From positions 3,428,249 through 3,492,248 of the forward strand of contig OX442430.1 in NCBI GenBank assembly GCA_949361645.1: a stretch of 64,000 bases of DNA. Direction: 5' to 3'. Below, in pieces: positions 1 to 11,927 of this stretch. The DNA comes from Spongilla lacustris (taxonomy: Eukaryota > Porifera > Demospongiae > Spongillida > Spongillidae). The first letter of the stretch is position 1. Each line of letters begins with the position of its first letter. Under the pieces are notes generated by a model. It was not told where the DNA came from. It worked only from the letters and a program-made list of their open reading frames with translations, and did no database searches. The position numbers were made by a program, and so were the translations under genes.

Positions 1-264
1 ATTAACCGCTAGAATGTTCACCTGCACCAAGTGCAGGTATAAGTATTGGGCTACCTGCGTGCTGAAAAAAGCAACCTGTATATTTGAAACCCTGTAAATT
101 CTACTAAGGGGTGCTCAAAGCTCCACGCGCACATACTGGCCAGACTGTCCATGCAGCATGGGTCATGTCCTCACCAAGGCAATAGTTAGCTCCTTGACTT
201 GGATTCACTAAATGGTATACAGCGAGTGAAGGAATACATACATCATATGGGACAGTTTCCAAGA

Positions 265-970
265 AAATGGCCCTTCGTTTATGATTATAAAATCTTATAA
301 AATTGCTTTGCATTTGAATCATAATAACTTCTGAATGGTTAAGGCTATCGACTTCCTATTTTCAACACTTCGTACCACACCATTTCTCTACGGTAAAATA
401 CATTTTGGGGTCTTGCACTTGCTCCGTGCCAGTTTTGCAACATCCGATACCCCACCGGGTTCAAACCCGCCATAACTTTCTGTAGGAGTAATCAAATCGC
501 TTCAAATTAGGTTTGTAGGTAGAGAGGTCCTATATCTATCGATTTGTTCTGTTCGTTAATTTTTATGCATCCGTTACGGAGATGCAGTTGAACAAACTTC
601 GTGCACGTTTTCCTGCTTGATTCGCGCCAATGTTATAATCCCCGCCTCCCCATACATTGAGCGGAATGCAATTTGCCCAAATCTGTGGTGCAAATCGAGC
701 GCGAAAATGTGCACATAGTTTGTTCAACTGTATCTCCGTAACGGGTGGATAAAAATTAACGAACAGAACAAATACATAGATATAGGGCCTCTCTACCTAC
801 AAACCGAATTTGAAGCGATTTGATTACTTCTACAGAAAGTTATGGCGGGTTTGAACCCGGTGGTGTGGTATGCAGTGTTGACAATAGGAAGTCGATAGCC
901 TTAACCGTTCAGAAGTTATTATGATTCAAATATTATAAGATTTTATTATTATAAACGAAGGGCCATCTAT
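265..970. mobile_element. Foldback (long inverted repeat) element
   Basis: The two ends of this segment are inverted copies of each other. The left arm runs inward from about 265 and the right arm ends about 970. Matching blocks include the terminal ATGGCCCTTCG, the block around 340-362 against 880-905, and the block around 565-600 against 715-750, leaving a loop of about 100 bases. The arms are diverged, so this is an old insertion. A GGTTCAAACCC motif near 460, repeated inverted near 852, resembles a Pol III B box, but I see no A box or tRNA fold. A shorter related fragment lies near 62650-62760. No coding sequence is evident, so it is probably a non-autonomous MITE-like element. Confidence 0.6.
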
Positions 971-2059
971 CCCATACAATAATATATAGGCCAATGTACA
1001 CAGCGTATACAAACATAATGGAGAAAGGCTGTGTATAGAGTGCATTAAAAATGGCTGAGAGTTGTATCTTGCATGAAACATTAGCACATTTGCTTTTTTT
1101 ACTCACACTAACTAACTGTTAATCTCCAGGCATTGGTCCTAGATCTAGAACATTGGTGGTCCTACATCTAGGACTACTACATTTCAACTTCGAAATTAAT
1201 TCAAATAAGCATTGTATATTTCAACTTATCGTCTCCAATCTTAGTTGGATAAATAGTAGTTAAGAAGAAAACACTTTAATGATAGATTGTCACCTACGCA
1301 TACATGTAGGCATTGCAAATCACTTTTTGTTTTCCAAACAGTGACAAACAGTTTAGCCAACGTTTGAAATAATGAGGATCAATTTACCAAAGAAGGCTAC
1401 TTGCAAAGTGGCGGCAGAAAACAATGCCAACATGCTGCTAGTGCTATGTATGCTGTTGGTGCACGCCCCTCATTTAGCTGGAGTTCTGATTTGCAAAAAA
1501 CTTACAAGAAGCATTTTTAGGCAGATATAATTTTTAACTCTTTTTGCCAAACACACACGATTTCCTACCTTTCATTAGGAATTGTAGGCAATTTTTGTAC
1601 ACTCCTCCATCTTAATTCTGTATCTAAAGAGCCAATGGTAGAATGAGCTCCAAAGCAAATTAAAAAACGAAGCCTTATGATGTTACATTATTCAAGTTCA
1701 ACATTTTATATGGTATTGAATGCAAGGACCATAGGTTGCAATAGAACACCTACACGTAGGCTAAAACAGCACTTTTTGCCTACAAGGCTACATGTAGGTG
1801 TTTGTTCGATCTACCATTAACAATTCATTTATTTTTCGATATTACTGTAGCAGAATGAGTTTTTTTGTAAATTAAGTGGAGAAAGTGAATCAGTTGTTTT
1901 TTTTTTTTTTTTTTTTTGCTTTTAACTTCACACCCATATGTGCAGGGGACATACATTGTGCTTCAAACTATAAATGATTGCATTTACATGAAGAGTAAAA
2001 TTAGCATTCAGGAGGAGAATTTATATTTGAGCTAGCCATAGTGAGTTTATGAGCACTCT
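971..2059. other. No gene seen
   Basis: AT-rich sequence without a convincing exon. It contains several TACATGTAGG-like words and a T-homopolymer near 1897-1919. I see nothing else. Confidence 0.5.
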
Positions 2060-3130
2060 TTCCATTAACCAATTACATTTCATGATTTTAATACACAAAT
2101 GTAGGGTTATTTATCACCGCATCCACGAGAAACGTGGGGAAATTTAGTCTATTTTGGGGCAAACCAAAAAATGATTAATTCCCTCTAGATAGAATTGCTT
2201 GGTTTTAAGTGGAGATTTCACTACATGTACTGTTATGAGGCATGTTGCATTTTTTGTATCTCAAACAGACATACCATTGGCTCGAAACATCATTGCATAG
2301 TTGATTGGTTCTAGCGTTATCGCGTACGAGGTACAGATTTTTAAAATAACATATTGCTTCTAGAGCATTACAATAAATGCGTAAAAACTGTATGAAACTA
2401 TGTGAAAATGGTTTAAAATTATGGCTCTAAGTTATCAACTCTCACGGTCAGTGTGATATGCAGTGCAAGGTAATGAAATAAGAAAACGGCATTACCGCGA
2501 GTGAATTTTTGCGTGGGCAGACTTCAAGAATCTTTCTTCCTGTTTTACTAAATAACATACCATGACTCTATCCAGACAGGTACAGACTGTATGTTTTGGT
2601 AGAACTTGCAAAACCTGCCTTCGCTGGCACTTTGGATAACTTGCAAAACCTGCCTTCGCTGGCACTTTGGATGAGTGGACCACGCCCCCTGTCTACTGCG
2701 AGCGAAAATGTCTTGTAACTTACTGCTGAAATCGAGTGCAATAGAAGCTTTGGCTTGTTTTTATGTACCCTCCTATAGTTGTATAACCCAGCAATTTTGA
2801 TTCAGTAATACTCAAGGTGGTGGGAAACATGACCCTGAAAAAAGTGTATGCGAGGGCATTTACCACATCACGTACCCATTCGATATTTTCATGTGACAGG
2901 GAGTTATTTATAGAGCACCATTGCAGAAAAAGTAGAAATTACTATTTACAAATGGGTGAGCTTTCTGATCATATTTTTTTCCAGTCAAAAAAACGATAGG
3001 AGGGAATTATCAATATTCACAAATGCCCCAAAATTTCCCCATGTCTCTCATGGATGCGGTGTTATAAAGTGTTGAAATGGATATAAAATAGTAATTACAC
3101 ATACATACTTTGAATTGGTTAACCCTTTCT
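2060..3130. repeat. Inverted-repeat-bounded segment
   Basis: A block at about 2070-2190 (TTAACCAATT, then CACCGCATCCA, then GGGGAAATTT, then AATTCCCTC) recurs in inverted, diverged form at about 3000-3125. This suggests an old transposon with subterminal inverted repeats, about 1.07 kb long. No transposase is recognisable inside, and no target-site duplication could be defined. Confidence 0.4.
2603..2672. repeat. Two-copy 35-bp tandem duplication
   Basis: A 35-bp unit beginning AACTTGCAAAACC at 2603-2637 is repeated without change at 2638-2672. The perfect identity indicates a recent duplication inside older repeat-like sequence. Confidence 0.85.
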
Positions 3131-3223
3131 CATCACGGATTATTGAATACCATTATTGTGTTTGCAGCAATATTACTGCAACCAGCAACAGTAGGAGCAT
3201 TTCGAATGGCATGCTGTGCACTT

Positions 3224-3680
3224 TCATTGCACATAAGGTGTTGATTCAGTTTTCATCTGATACATTGGTTGTACATAATTAGTGGTGAGTAGTGTGACCG
3301 TCATAGGCCTAAAATGCAGAGAAAAAATAATACAAATACATACATGTACATCTAGAAATAGAATTATAGTTGCCTCCTCAATGACTTCCTCTTCATTTGA
3401 ATGTCGGCAAACTGTTCGCCCATCTTCTAGATATTCATTAAAAATCAGCTGGTGACCCAGTTTGCCAATGAATGCAATAAAGCTGTCAACATCTTTGGGA
3501 TCTGAAAAAGCCTGCTCAGACTCATATTTGTAGGCCATATAGGCATCAACAGTGCAGATCCCAAAAAATGGTTCCAAACATGTGATACCACCAACAGTCA
3601 GTGTACCATGTCACATTCCATTGCCAGCGAACCTTGGTGCAATATCGACTACACTAAAGTTTTCACAATCATGTGCGGTC
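3224..3680 (-). pseudogene. DDE transposase-like relic (IS4/piggyBac-type C-terminal part)
   Basis: The minus strand encodes about 80 residues with the pattern FFGICTVDAYMAYKYE, followed by a segment reading DVDSFIAFIGKLGHQLIF and a short acidic stretch. Just upstream, in a different frame, is a Trp/His-rich stretch (about 3570-3640). I recall this combination (aromatic W..HMFG.I, then GI..VDAY.AYKYE, then a helical stretch) from the C-terminal part of DDE_Tnp_1_7-type transposases in marine invertebrates. The frame change between the two parts and the lack of a start, of catalytic Asp residues and of any longer frame show a decayed fragment. Assignment rests on remembered family patterns only. 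It could instead belong to another transposase superfamily. Confidence 0.4.
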
Positions 3681-3689
3681 GTTTGACAT

Positions 3690-6600
3690 GCTACCTCTTA
3701 TGGTGACATGGGTGAATGCTGTGGAGCCGCAGTTTGATATGATGAATTTGAGGTTCTTCTTGGCCTGTATGGACAGTTGTTGCCTCAAGCAGAATGTGAT
3801 CACCAATTCATATCCTCAGACTCTCCTGTAGCCCACATGGTTAATAAATGCTTAGGGAAACCTTAAGTTGCTCCATGGCTGTTTAGAGCCTCCAGTGTTT
3901 TCACTGAGGAAAAGGCACTATTGACATGTACAACATGCAAGGATCCAAAATAGTGCTATGTTAATCGTAAGGTGCCCCCCCCCCCCCCCCCCCCCCACGT
4001 CATTGCATCACATGCAAGCCAAGAATTATTTTATTTTATCTTATTTTACGAGCACTAAAGGAATTGAGGCATTGAGGTTAATAATAGCCTTTGTAAGGAT
4101 TCTTAAGAGTTGTACTTCAGCGCAATGCAGTTCAATAGCACCTTGGCATTACATATAGCAATCTTGAACATAGGACACCAAGACTAGGTACTTAATATTG
4201 CTTCAAGAAAAAATGAGAAAAAAGTGTCCATTTATAATTGGTAGTAAAATCTAGGCTTCAAATTGATATTGGCACGTACTTATCTGTTCCTAAGCTGAAT
4301 TTGAAAGATAGGAAGGTAGCTATAGATGCCAGCTGTGGATGTAAAAAAAAAAAAAAAAAGGTCACAAAGGCACTTATGTAGAAAAAGATAATAGTCTTGT
4401 TTACATAAGTGGTTAGAATTGTGGTCAACTCATAAAGCATGAAATTATTGAGGTCAAGAGTTAATAATTTATATCCTTTACATATGTTAGTATGTTTAGT
4501 ATTTTGTTTCTGAAACTCAGACACATGTTTGATGGATTGGTTAAGATTGACCCCTCTACGTGTTCTGCACTACCACTAAAGTAATTAAGGAAGTAATTTC
4601 ATTGGACCTGCCCCCCAGTCACAAACTTGTTCTCTTTGATTGCTTGTATCACCGGCTCCTTGTCACTGCTGAGGGTAGTTTCACTTTCCAAATGACTAAA
4701 AGAGGCCTTCGGCATCCTCATCAAGATTGCAACACTTCCGCTTTCTGTACTGTCACATCACTCTAACTAAGCGTTCTTTATCAATGCCCCGAACTGTTTC
4801 ATCCGTGGTTGTGCCATCCGATCACTTTATGCAATTCTGACACTGGTGACCTGCTCCGATGACCTGTGCAACACTTCTAGAACAATTCTGATTCTTTTTA
4901 TTTCATTTTAAATCTTTCCTACAACAGCATCACCAACGATGAAGTTGTTTCCCATTTTCGCTGTAATGCCCACAAATTGATGGATGTGCAATGTCTGTAT
5001 GCTTTCATCTTGTAACACAAGATGAAAGATAATGGAAAACCAAGTAGCATGCACTAAATACTAAATAAGACGAAACATTGTTAGAGTTTTAAAAGCAGCC
5101 ATTTGTTTTTTTCAGCACCTTAGTTAGTCCTAGGGCGATTGGAGGTTAAAAAGGTTGAAGTATATTATGACTGAGGTTGCTAAAGATGTTTCAGTAATAG
5201 AACAATGCACGAATTTGATCATGTAGGCCCTTTCAAAATGGGTGTGTACCTTATAGGCAAACCAATATGACCTAATAACACTGTATTGTATATATAAACC
5301 ACATATCCACTGCTGTGGGCAAACCTGGTAAATGTTTTGTGTAAGGCTACCAAAAAATGTACCACCTGCATGGTACAATTTTTGTGTGCCAGACTGTGGA
5401 TATGAGGATAGCAGGTGTTCAGTGTGGGGAAGCTGTGTTATGAACCTTGTATATGGTGCATGTGTGACAGAGTAGAAGCATACAATGTATGCAATCTCTT
5501 GTGTGATGTAATCTTATTCACCCCCTCCTCTCCCGCACAAGCAGTGTTGGTGTAGGGAATTGAGTCCACCTATAACATTGTATGTTGTGACCTGCTGGGC
5601 ATCTTGAGCACATTCATTGTGCACCAATGGCTACCAATAAAGGTGGATATGAGAATGGTTTTCTGTGTACTAATATTGTGGGGATGGTGTAAAATCATTG
5701 ATTGGGTAAGGGTGTGCAAACAAATAATACCCATAGTACAGTATAGCATGCATGCAGATTAATATAAAGGATTGGACGGTACTATTGTAGTGTGGGTTGT
5801 ATTGTAGACGCATATGCAAGTATTATTATATCACCTATTCTCCCCTCTTCCTTCAGCACAGAGATGGTTTTTATGCTGCATCAATGCATAATCATATATA
5901 TCAGTGAGGATGTCTAGTGGTGCTGTGGGAACCTAGTGGGATCATCCTGGTATTCACAGTGGATAGATCAAGTGGAGGTGGTAACTACTCTGCTGTGGCA
6001 ACAGTTGCTGTTCCTGCATCCCCCAGTTACCGTGGTAGCCAGATACTGTAGCTGCAAGCAGCATTGGTTCCACCAACCCCAAACACACAAGTAGGTTTGC
6101 AGCATGTCCTTGCCAGATTGAGTAGGCTGTGGGCTTGTAAACTCTTTTTTCTGTGGAACAGGGGTGTATTTATTTCTATGTCTACAAAACCTACTTGCAA
6201 TTCATGAGGAAAAAAATCTAGGATTTCAATTAGGACAGTTTCAAGGCAGAGGGGAGGGGATATGCCCTCCCACACAAAGTTTTAGTGTGATAGTTGGTTT
6301 ATGCAGCCTCATACTAGCACTAGCTTTGCAGTGCATTGTACTGCGATATTCCACCAATTAATTTTACCTTTAATCCCCCATTGTCCTACGCTTAGGACAC
6401 AAGTAAAATTTAATTTTTAGCAAACTCACATGAGCAGAGAACAAATCAAAATCTCATTGTATTGTAGAAATGGTTATCAATTCAGAAAATACTGGTGCTT
6501 CCTTGCAATTCAGATTCAACTACAGTCAATAGTGCATTGCTAAAAGATGCATTTTCGGTAAATCGCAAACCAACTTCAAGTACCAACACATAATGTTACA

Positions 6601-7655
6601 AAGAGCAGAATAACATGTTAATGGAAAACAGCACTAAGCAAATAAAAATGTAGATTGTAGATTTGGAATTTGCTAGCTCGACAAACGTATGAAGGATAGG
6701 TATTTGTCAATCGCTTGTTGCTGGAATAGCAAATAGAATGGACAAAATCTTGAAAACGTACAGTGCGTTTTTGGTAAATATGGCAAAACCAATCACTGCC
6801 ATAGACTGTTTTAAGTAGCACACACATCATGCTTCAAAAAACATTCAAAAAAAGTTATACTTGTTGTACATTTTCTTTTTTCTGTGAGAATTAAATTCTC
6901 CAATGCATTTTTAAGAACCACATGCATTTTTTTTACATCATGTAACCAAGCGTGTGATTTAAAAATTAGATTTGAAATTTAGCGCGATAGACACATCAAA
7001 CAACAGTACAGAATTGGATGCCAAACACCTGCAGAATTTTCAAATATTGGTCCTATGCGTAGGGACTTGGACCTGGGGATTTAAGGTTTAACACATCTGA
7101 GTAGGTCTGGGGAGGAGAGGGACAATGGCAGGGGGCAATCTTGTATAAGATGGTTATTACAAGCTTTTATCATGATCTCATTTTCCCCTTGCAGCTCCTT
7201 CTACTGTTAGCCAGCACTGTGTGTTCACTGACACACGAATTTGTTTGACATTCGTGAGCGCGCTGGGACAACCTAGACATCTCCAGATGTATTAGATCTC
7301 TGCATGAATATATCTACACAGTTACCAACTGAACACCATTGATGTCTGTAACTGTTTCCATTGGTAAACGAGCTGAGTTATACAGATCGTCGTCATATGC
7401 ATGTGACTTGCATGGTCAGAACGTACCGTTCCTACGTACTGTCCAATTAGAAGATGCACGGAGAGGAAGGAGCTGAGCGTACTGCCGGCACTCGGCAGAT
7501 TTAATGTATATACTATACAAGCAAAACAAATTCCCTGGATCCAAACCGTAGCCTGGTACGGAACGATGGCAATGGTATTATGCAATCACGAGTGATGTCA
7601 TATCTGTAACGGAGCTGTAACAGAACGTTCTTACCTAACGTACTGTTACGGAGCT
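3690..7655. other. Long stretch without a recognised gene
   Basis: No exon here is convincing; open frames are short and look random. Visible structure: a C-homopolymer at about 3974-3996, an A-run near 4342-4358, and a short perfect hairpin near 5001-5026 (TTTCATCTTGT and its complement). There is also a weak inverted pair near 6365-6405 and 7050-7090 sharing the core GTCCTACGC, which may mark the ends of a decayed transposon of about 0.7 kb. Around 7560-7660 the sequence becomes CpG-rich with short inverted motifs (GTAACGGAGCTGTAAC). Confidence 0.4.
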
Positions 7656-7660
7656 GTAAC

Positions 7661-7744
7661 GAGATGGCACCACCCAAATACGAGACGGCACGACCCGAAT
7701 ACGAGACGGCACGACCCGAATACGAGATGGCGCGACCCGAATAC
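7661..7744. repeat. 21-bp minisatellite, four copies
   Basis: Four head-to-tail copies of a 21-bp unit of the type GAGACGGCACGACCCGAATAC. The two central copies are identical and the outer two carry a few substitutions. The period is a multiple of three, so a repetitive open frame appears, but it has no other coding signature. Confidence 0.85.
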
Positions 7745-8319
7745 GAAAAGCGAGCGCGTGTCGAATTATGGCAGTGATCACCCCCCATAAGAGCTAGCTA
7801 TAGCTGTATATTGAATTTTATTATTGGAGTGTATCGTTTGCGCCTTGGGCCTTTTCTTCAAAACGGAGGAGCTAATCTTCTCCATATGAGTCAGAAAGGG
7901 GTTCTACTATCCCGATTGTGGTATTTGAACTCATTCCGCTCGATTTTCGTAAATTTTTTATGCTTGGAACGTCGAGTTCATATCGCTTCAAATGGTCGAG
8001 AATTGGCAGTTCTGCGAAGGGACTATATTGTCACGGTCGGTCTTGCTATGACTTGTTTTGTGTTCCTATATGCGTTACACTTTTGCTATTAGTCATACTC
8101 ACTAACGTGCCAGCTGTTGGAAAGATGCGCATCAAATGGAAACGAAGAGAAAGCACATCGCGAAAGGAATAGTAAGTTATATACGGTACAGTATCAAGTG
8201 TTACAAATCGTACGGTTCACGGTTGTTATTTTACCTACATGTACCATTGTAATCTAAAGGGTAAAAATGATAGTGAAGTAAGGAATTGAAGGTACCTGAG
8301 TATGGGTAGGGAAGATGGG

Positions 8320-8540
8320 AGTGGTGCTAGTGTGAGCATGGGTGTGGTGCAAGGGGTGAACATGGTTCTGGCGCAAGGGGTGAACACGGTTCTGGCGCAA
8401 GGGGTGAACATGGTTCTGGTGCAAGGGGGGAATATGATTGTGATGCAAGGGGTGAACATGGTTCTGGCGCAAGGGGAGAACATGGTTGCGATGCAAGGAG
8501 GTAACGTGGGTGTGATGTAAGGAGGGTCCAAAATGGGTGA
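8320..8540. repeat. 24-bp minisatellite
   Basis: About eight diverged tandem copies of a 24-bp unit resembling GTGAACATGGTTCTGGCGCA. Copies differ mainly by transitions and by one or two G insertions. Reading frames on both strands remain open because the period is divisible by three, so the repetitive ORFs here should not be taken as genes. Confidence 0.85.
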
Positions 8541-10100
8541 GGTGTGAGGAGGGAACATAGGTATTATGTAAGAATGGAACATACTATATGATACAGTACT
8601 AGGCCCATCACAATTGTTGTTGCAATAAACTTTCTCACTTCTGCAGCATCATGAGGTACCTGCTTCCACATTGATGCACACATGGGACTTCGATTCCACA
8701 GCATTGCTAAGTACTGATAACTGGGTCAGCTCAAAAATTTGTTTGCTCTACAGCATTTCATCATTGATCAACGTTGAGGTTGAAGAGGTCAAGCACAGAA
8801 CAGTGCATGCAGGCCCTTGTGGTGTATCATATGATGTGGTTGTGTGGGTTGGAGTTGTAGGTGGGTGTAGCTGTGTGGTGGGTATGGGCTGGAGTCATCG
8901 AAAATGGCAGTGACAATGAATCATCTCATCGCATAGGTATGTTCACATGATACGTATACCCTCCAAATTCATCGTCGCTCAATTCTTCATCGTTCATAGG
9001 GTCGTTGAGCATACTAATTTCATCCGCATTGTTGAATGAGCCGTCTGCTCGTTCCATGGACCAATGAACTGTAGTGGCACGCTTGCTGACGCGTGAGACA
9101 ACTATTATAAAACATGTTCGATCGAACGAAATCGTGATACGTTAAACCAGAGCGCGAAAAGGCACCACCCGCAAATGTATATCAATATGCCCGTGGCGGG
9201 CAAAAGGGCACTCCAGACCTTTATTCCCACTCAATCAATGGATGCATATAAAGCCTCTTTGTACTTTGTGACCTATAAAGCCACTTTTTTTTTTGCCAGA
9301 GTTCATGTGGCGGCGAAAGTTCGGTGGTCCTGTAGCTTTTGGCAATATTTTAAAGCACGTACATAGCTGAACAGTATCCGTCGCGTTTTGCGAAGCAGTT
9401 TTTATAATTATTAGATGCGAAACAACTTCAAAACATTGTCGCAGAAAACTGCGATGCAATCTATCCGTGTTTGCAGGCACGTTGCTCAGTGTTAATGCTA
9501 CGCGAAGAGAGTGCATTTATGGTACAAAAGAATTCCAATCCGAAAGCTGGCGCCACGTCGCATCAGCCACACTCACGTGACATCGCGATCGCGACAATTA
9601 ATGTGACGATTAACGATTGCGTACGCGTACGAATGACATGAGCGCGCAGCGTACACAGCCGGCTTCGGGGAGGGGGGTGTCGAATTTTAGAATTATCAAG
9701 TTATCAAATCATTACTAATTAAAATGTCACGGTTGTTTGCGCTCGTAGAAATGTTGGAAATAAAGTTCAATAAAGTAATATTGAAAAGTACTTGCGTCAT
9801 CCCATAGCAACCACCCCGACAACGTAATGACCTTTGGAATTTGCAAGCTGTACAAGGTACCCAACAAGTTTAACAAACATGTTAACATACGCCAATGACC
9901 TTCACTCTTTGCACTTTAGCAATCACGCGCTCGGTGTACATTTCTGCGTTGTGCCCTGAAACTGATATGTCGCAGCAGGTGAAGTATATTCGCCAAACGG
10001 CGCAAAAAAGGCCAAAAAGCCGACTTGCCAGGTAAAGTTAAGTCCTTAAAGAACGCTTATCTTCTTTTCTGAAATCGAGAACGATAATTCTGGGGAAGTT
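8541..10100. other. Intergenic, partly CpG-rich
   Basis: No exon recognised. The interval 8990-9680 is notably CpG-rich (TACGCGTACG, GCGCGCAGCG, several CGATCG words) compared with the surrounding AT-rich DNA. This could reflect an unmethylated promoter-type region, but there is no clear TATA element or downstream coding exon to tie it to. Confidence 0.3.
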
Positions 10101-10105
10101 GTGTG

Positions 10106-10776
10106 TCACCAAACAATGGCATTTTTTACGCGCGTATAGTCATGCCCTGTACGAATAGGCCTATACGATATACACATGTAGGGCCTACGGGGGGAACGAA
10201 ACAAAGTTACTGCTTTCACTTTTTTGGTGGTGGTATGTGAGGTGCAGTGTGAAAATGTTGCTTGACTATGCACAGTAGTCTTTGAACCTTGTCGTGCATG
10301 GTGTTGTAACTTAACTCTGCCTCCTGTAGGGACTTTGACCACGCACTCATCAGGGGGACTATTGGGGACCACATGGCTACGAACATCAGCTGCCATATTT
10401 ACTTCACTTCTTGTAGGTGAACTGGTGGACTCATGACCAGCAAATGCACCAGTTCTCATATCCCTGCCACAGAAAGGGCAGTGGACCAAGACATCATTTA
10501 GCAGTAACTGAAATCAGAAGCTGGCCGCAAGGAAGCTGGAGCCATTGGAACTGCTGAGTGGCAGCTGAGCATGGGCACAAAACAGTACCTGAGACTTTTA
10601 GCCATTCGATGCCGGACACATTCAGCACAAGCAAGAACACTGCATGGCAGCTCAATTGGCTGAGAAAGAATCTCCAAACAGATAGGGCATTTCAGCTTGC
10701 TTAGGCAAGACAAATTGTCAGGTGCTACTGGTGGCCTGGGACAGCCAGGATCAGTTACAGTAGCTGATGCAATGAC
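10106..10776 (-). pseudogene. Degenerate RING-like zinc-finger gene fragment
   Basis: One minus-strand exon (10776 down to 10589) opens after an acceptor (ATATTCAG) and ends at a GTACTG donor. It encodes a RING-type core: CPICLEILSQPIELPC, then LACAEC. After an 81-base intron (10588-10508, acceptor GATTTCAG) comes a segment with the last ligand pair, CPFCGRDM. Together these supply the Cys pairs of a RING finger, an E3-ligase-type zinc domain. Two defects are visible. The His expected after PC is absent (PCSVLAC), and joining the exons puts TAA in frame after only three codons, while CPFCG lies in another frame. I therefore read it as a decayed or transposon-borne RING/RAG1-RING-like fragment. 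The upstream part is replaced by G-run repeats. A different splice choice could rescue the frame, but I could not find one. Confidence 0.45.
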
Positions 10777-10789
10777 CTGAATATGTTTG

Positions 10790-11275
10790 ATCAGTGTGCT
10801 TGGCCAGACACATGGGGGGGGGGGGGGGGGGGGGGCCAGGATAGGGCAAGGGGGAACCATTTGACAGCCGAATGCGACTATGGGGGGGGGGGTGTGCTGT
10901 CCACTTTTAGCCAATTCAATCAGTGTGGGGGGGGGGGGGGGGGGTGCTGTCCACTTTTGGTCGATTCAATCATTGGGGGGTGGGGGTGCTGTCCACTTTT
11001 GGCCGATTCAACTAATGTGGGGGGGGGGGTGCTATCCACTTCCACTTTCGGCCGATTCAATCAGTGTGGGGGGGGGGGGGGGTGCTGTCCACTTTTGGCT
11101 GATTCAACCAGTTGGGGGGGGGGGGGGGTGTGCACATGTTCCTAGTAATACTGAATATTTTAACTTTTATTAGAAGTTTGGGGGGGGGGGGGGGGGTGTG
11201 CGCGCATGTTCCTAGTAATACTGAATAGTTTAAATTTTATTAGAAGTTTGGGGGGGGGGGGGGGGGGGGTGCCAT
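10790..11275. repeat. G-run tandem repeat block
   Basis: Six or more blocks alternate long G-homopolymers (8-22 G) with a spacer of the type TGCTGTCCACTTTTGGCCGATTC. The block ends with two copies of a longer unit carrying TTCCTAGTAATACTGAATA and TTTTATTAGAAGTTTG before the G-run. The plus strand would form G-quadruplexes readily. Glycine-rich open frames across it are by-products of the homopolymers. Homopolymer lengths are probably not reliable. Confidence 0.85.
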
Positions 11276-11922
11276 TCAGTCCCGAAGGGCAGTTTTTGTG
11301 AAAGTGCTCACAAATCTGACTTTGTAGAATAATCTTATATCTTACTATGCATCCTTCAACTACCTATACTGTGGGCTTGCCAGGATGACCTGTCTATAGT
11401 CATCTTGCAGGGTTTGCAAACGCATTCAGGGTGCGTGGTAGACTGGCAGTACATTTATTGCAAGGGCTAGCTGCAGACTTTCAGCAAGCTCCTTGCTTTT
11501 GTAAACTTCCGCATATCCTGCAGTGTATATAGTAAGCTGCTGGATGTGGTAATCCATTTAATTGGCTGCTAGTACTAGTGTCGGGAAACGGAGCCAATTA
11601 TTCACAAATATTCAACAACTACAGTACGCGTAAAATTATCGTTCTCACATTGCGAATCAGATAGACTTGTGGACTTAACTCTTCTCTTTAATATTTAGTA
11701 TGTCTAACCTTATGGTTTTGCGCGCCTTGCCTGCTGTATGTGAAACTCTGATAGTAGGTTTCTAAATGGTGCGCACATAACTATCAAAGCGAGCTTGCGC
11801 ATTGTCATTTTGTGTTAGAAAACTGGTGCGCAAATGTGTGTTCTGTTAGGAAAGCGATAGAGTATGTGGGTGCTACATTTAAATATGACAAGAGAGTTGT
11901 ATTCGGCAAGAAACTGTTCTCG
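11276..11922. other. No gene seen
   Basis: No exon, repeat or signal that I can support. It ends at the target-site duplication of the next transposon. Confidence 0.4.
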
Positions 11923-11927
11923 AAACG

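Noticed and set aside
440..480. tRNA gene suggested by GGTTCAAACCC
   Set aside because: No cloverleaf, no A box and no anticodon arm at the right distance. The motif is part of a foldback arm.
7661..7744. Possible CRISPR-like array
   Set aside because: Units are head-to-tail with no unique spacers, and the genome is eukaryotic. The same applies to the arrays at 8320, 20000 and 28166.
8235..8582. Repetitive frames rich in Thr/Pro/Phe or His
   Set aside because: Artefact of the 24-bp minisatellite at 8320-8540.
10783..11173. Glycine-rich frames
   Set aside because: Translations of G-homopolymers separated by one spacer sequence.
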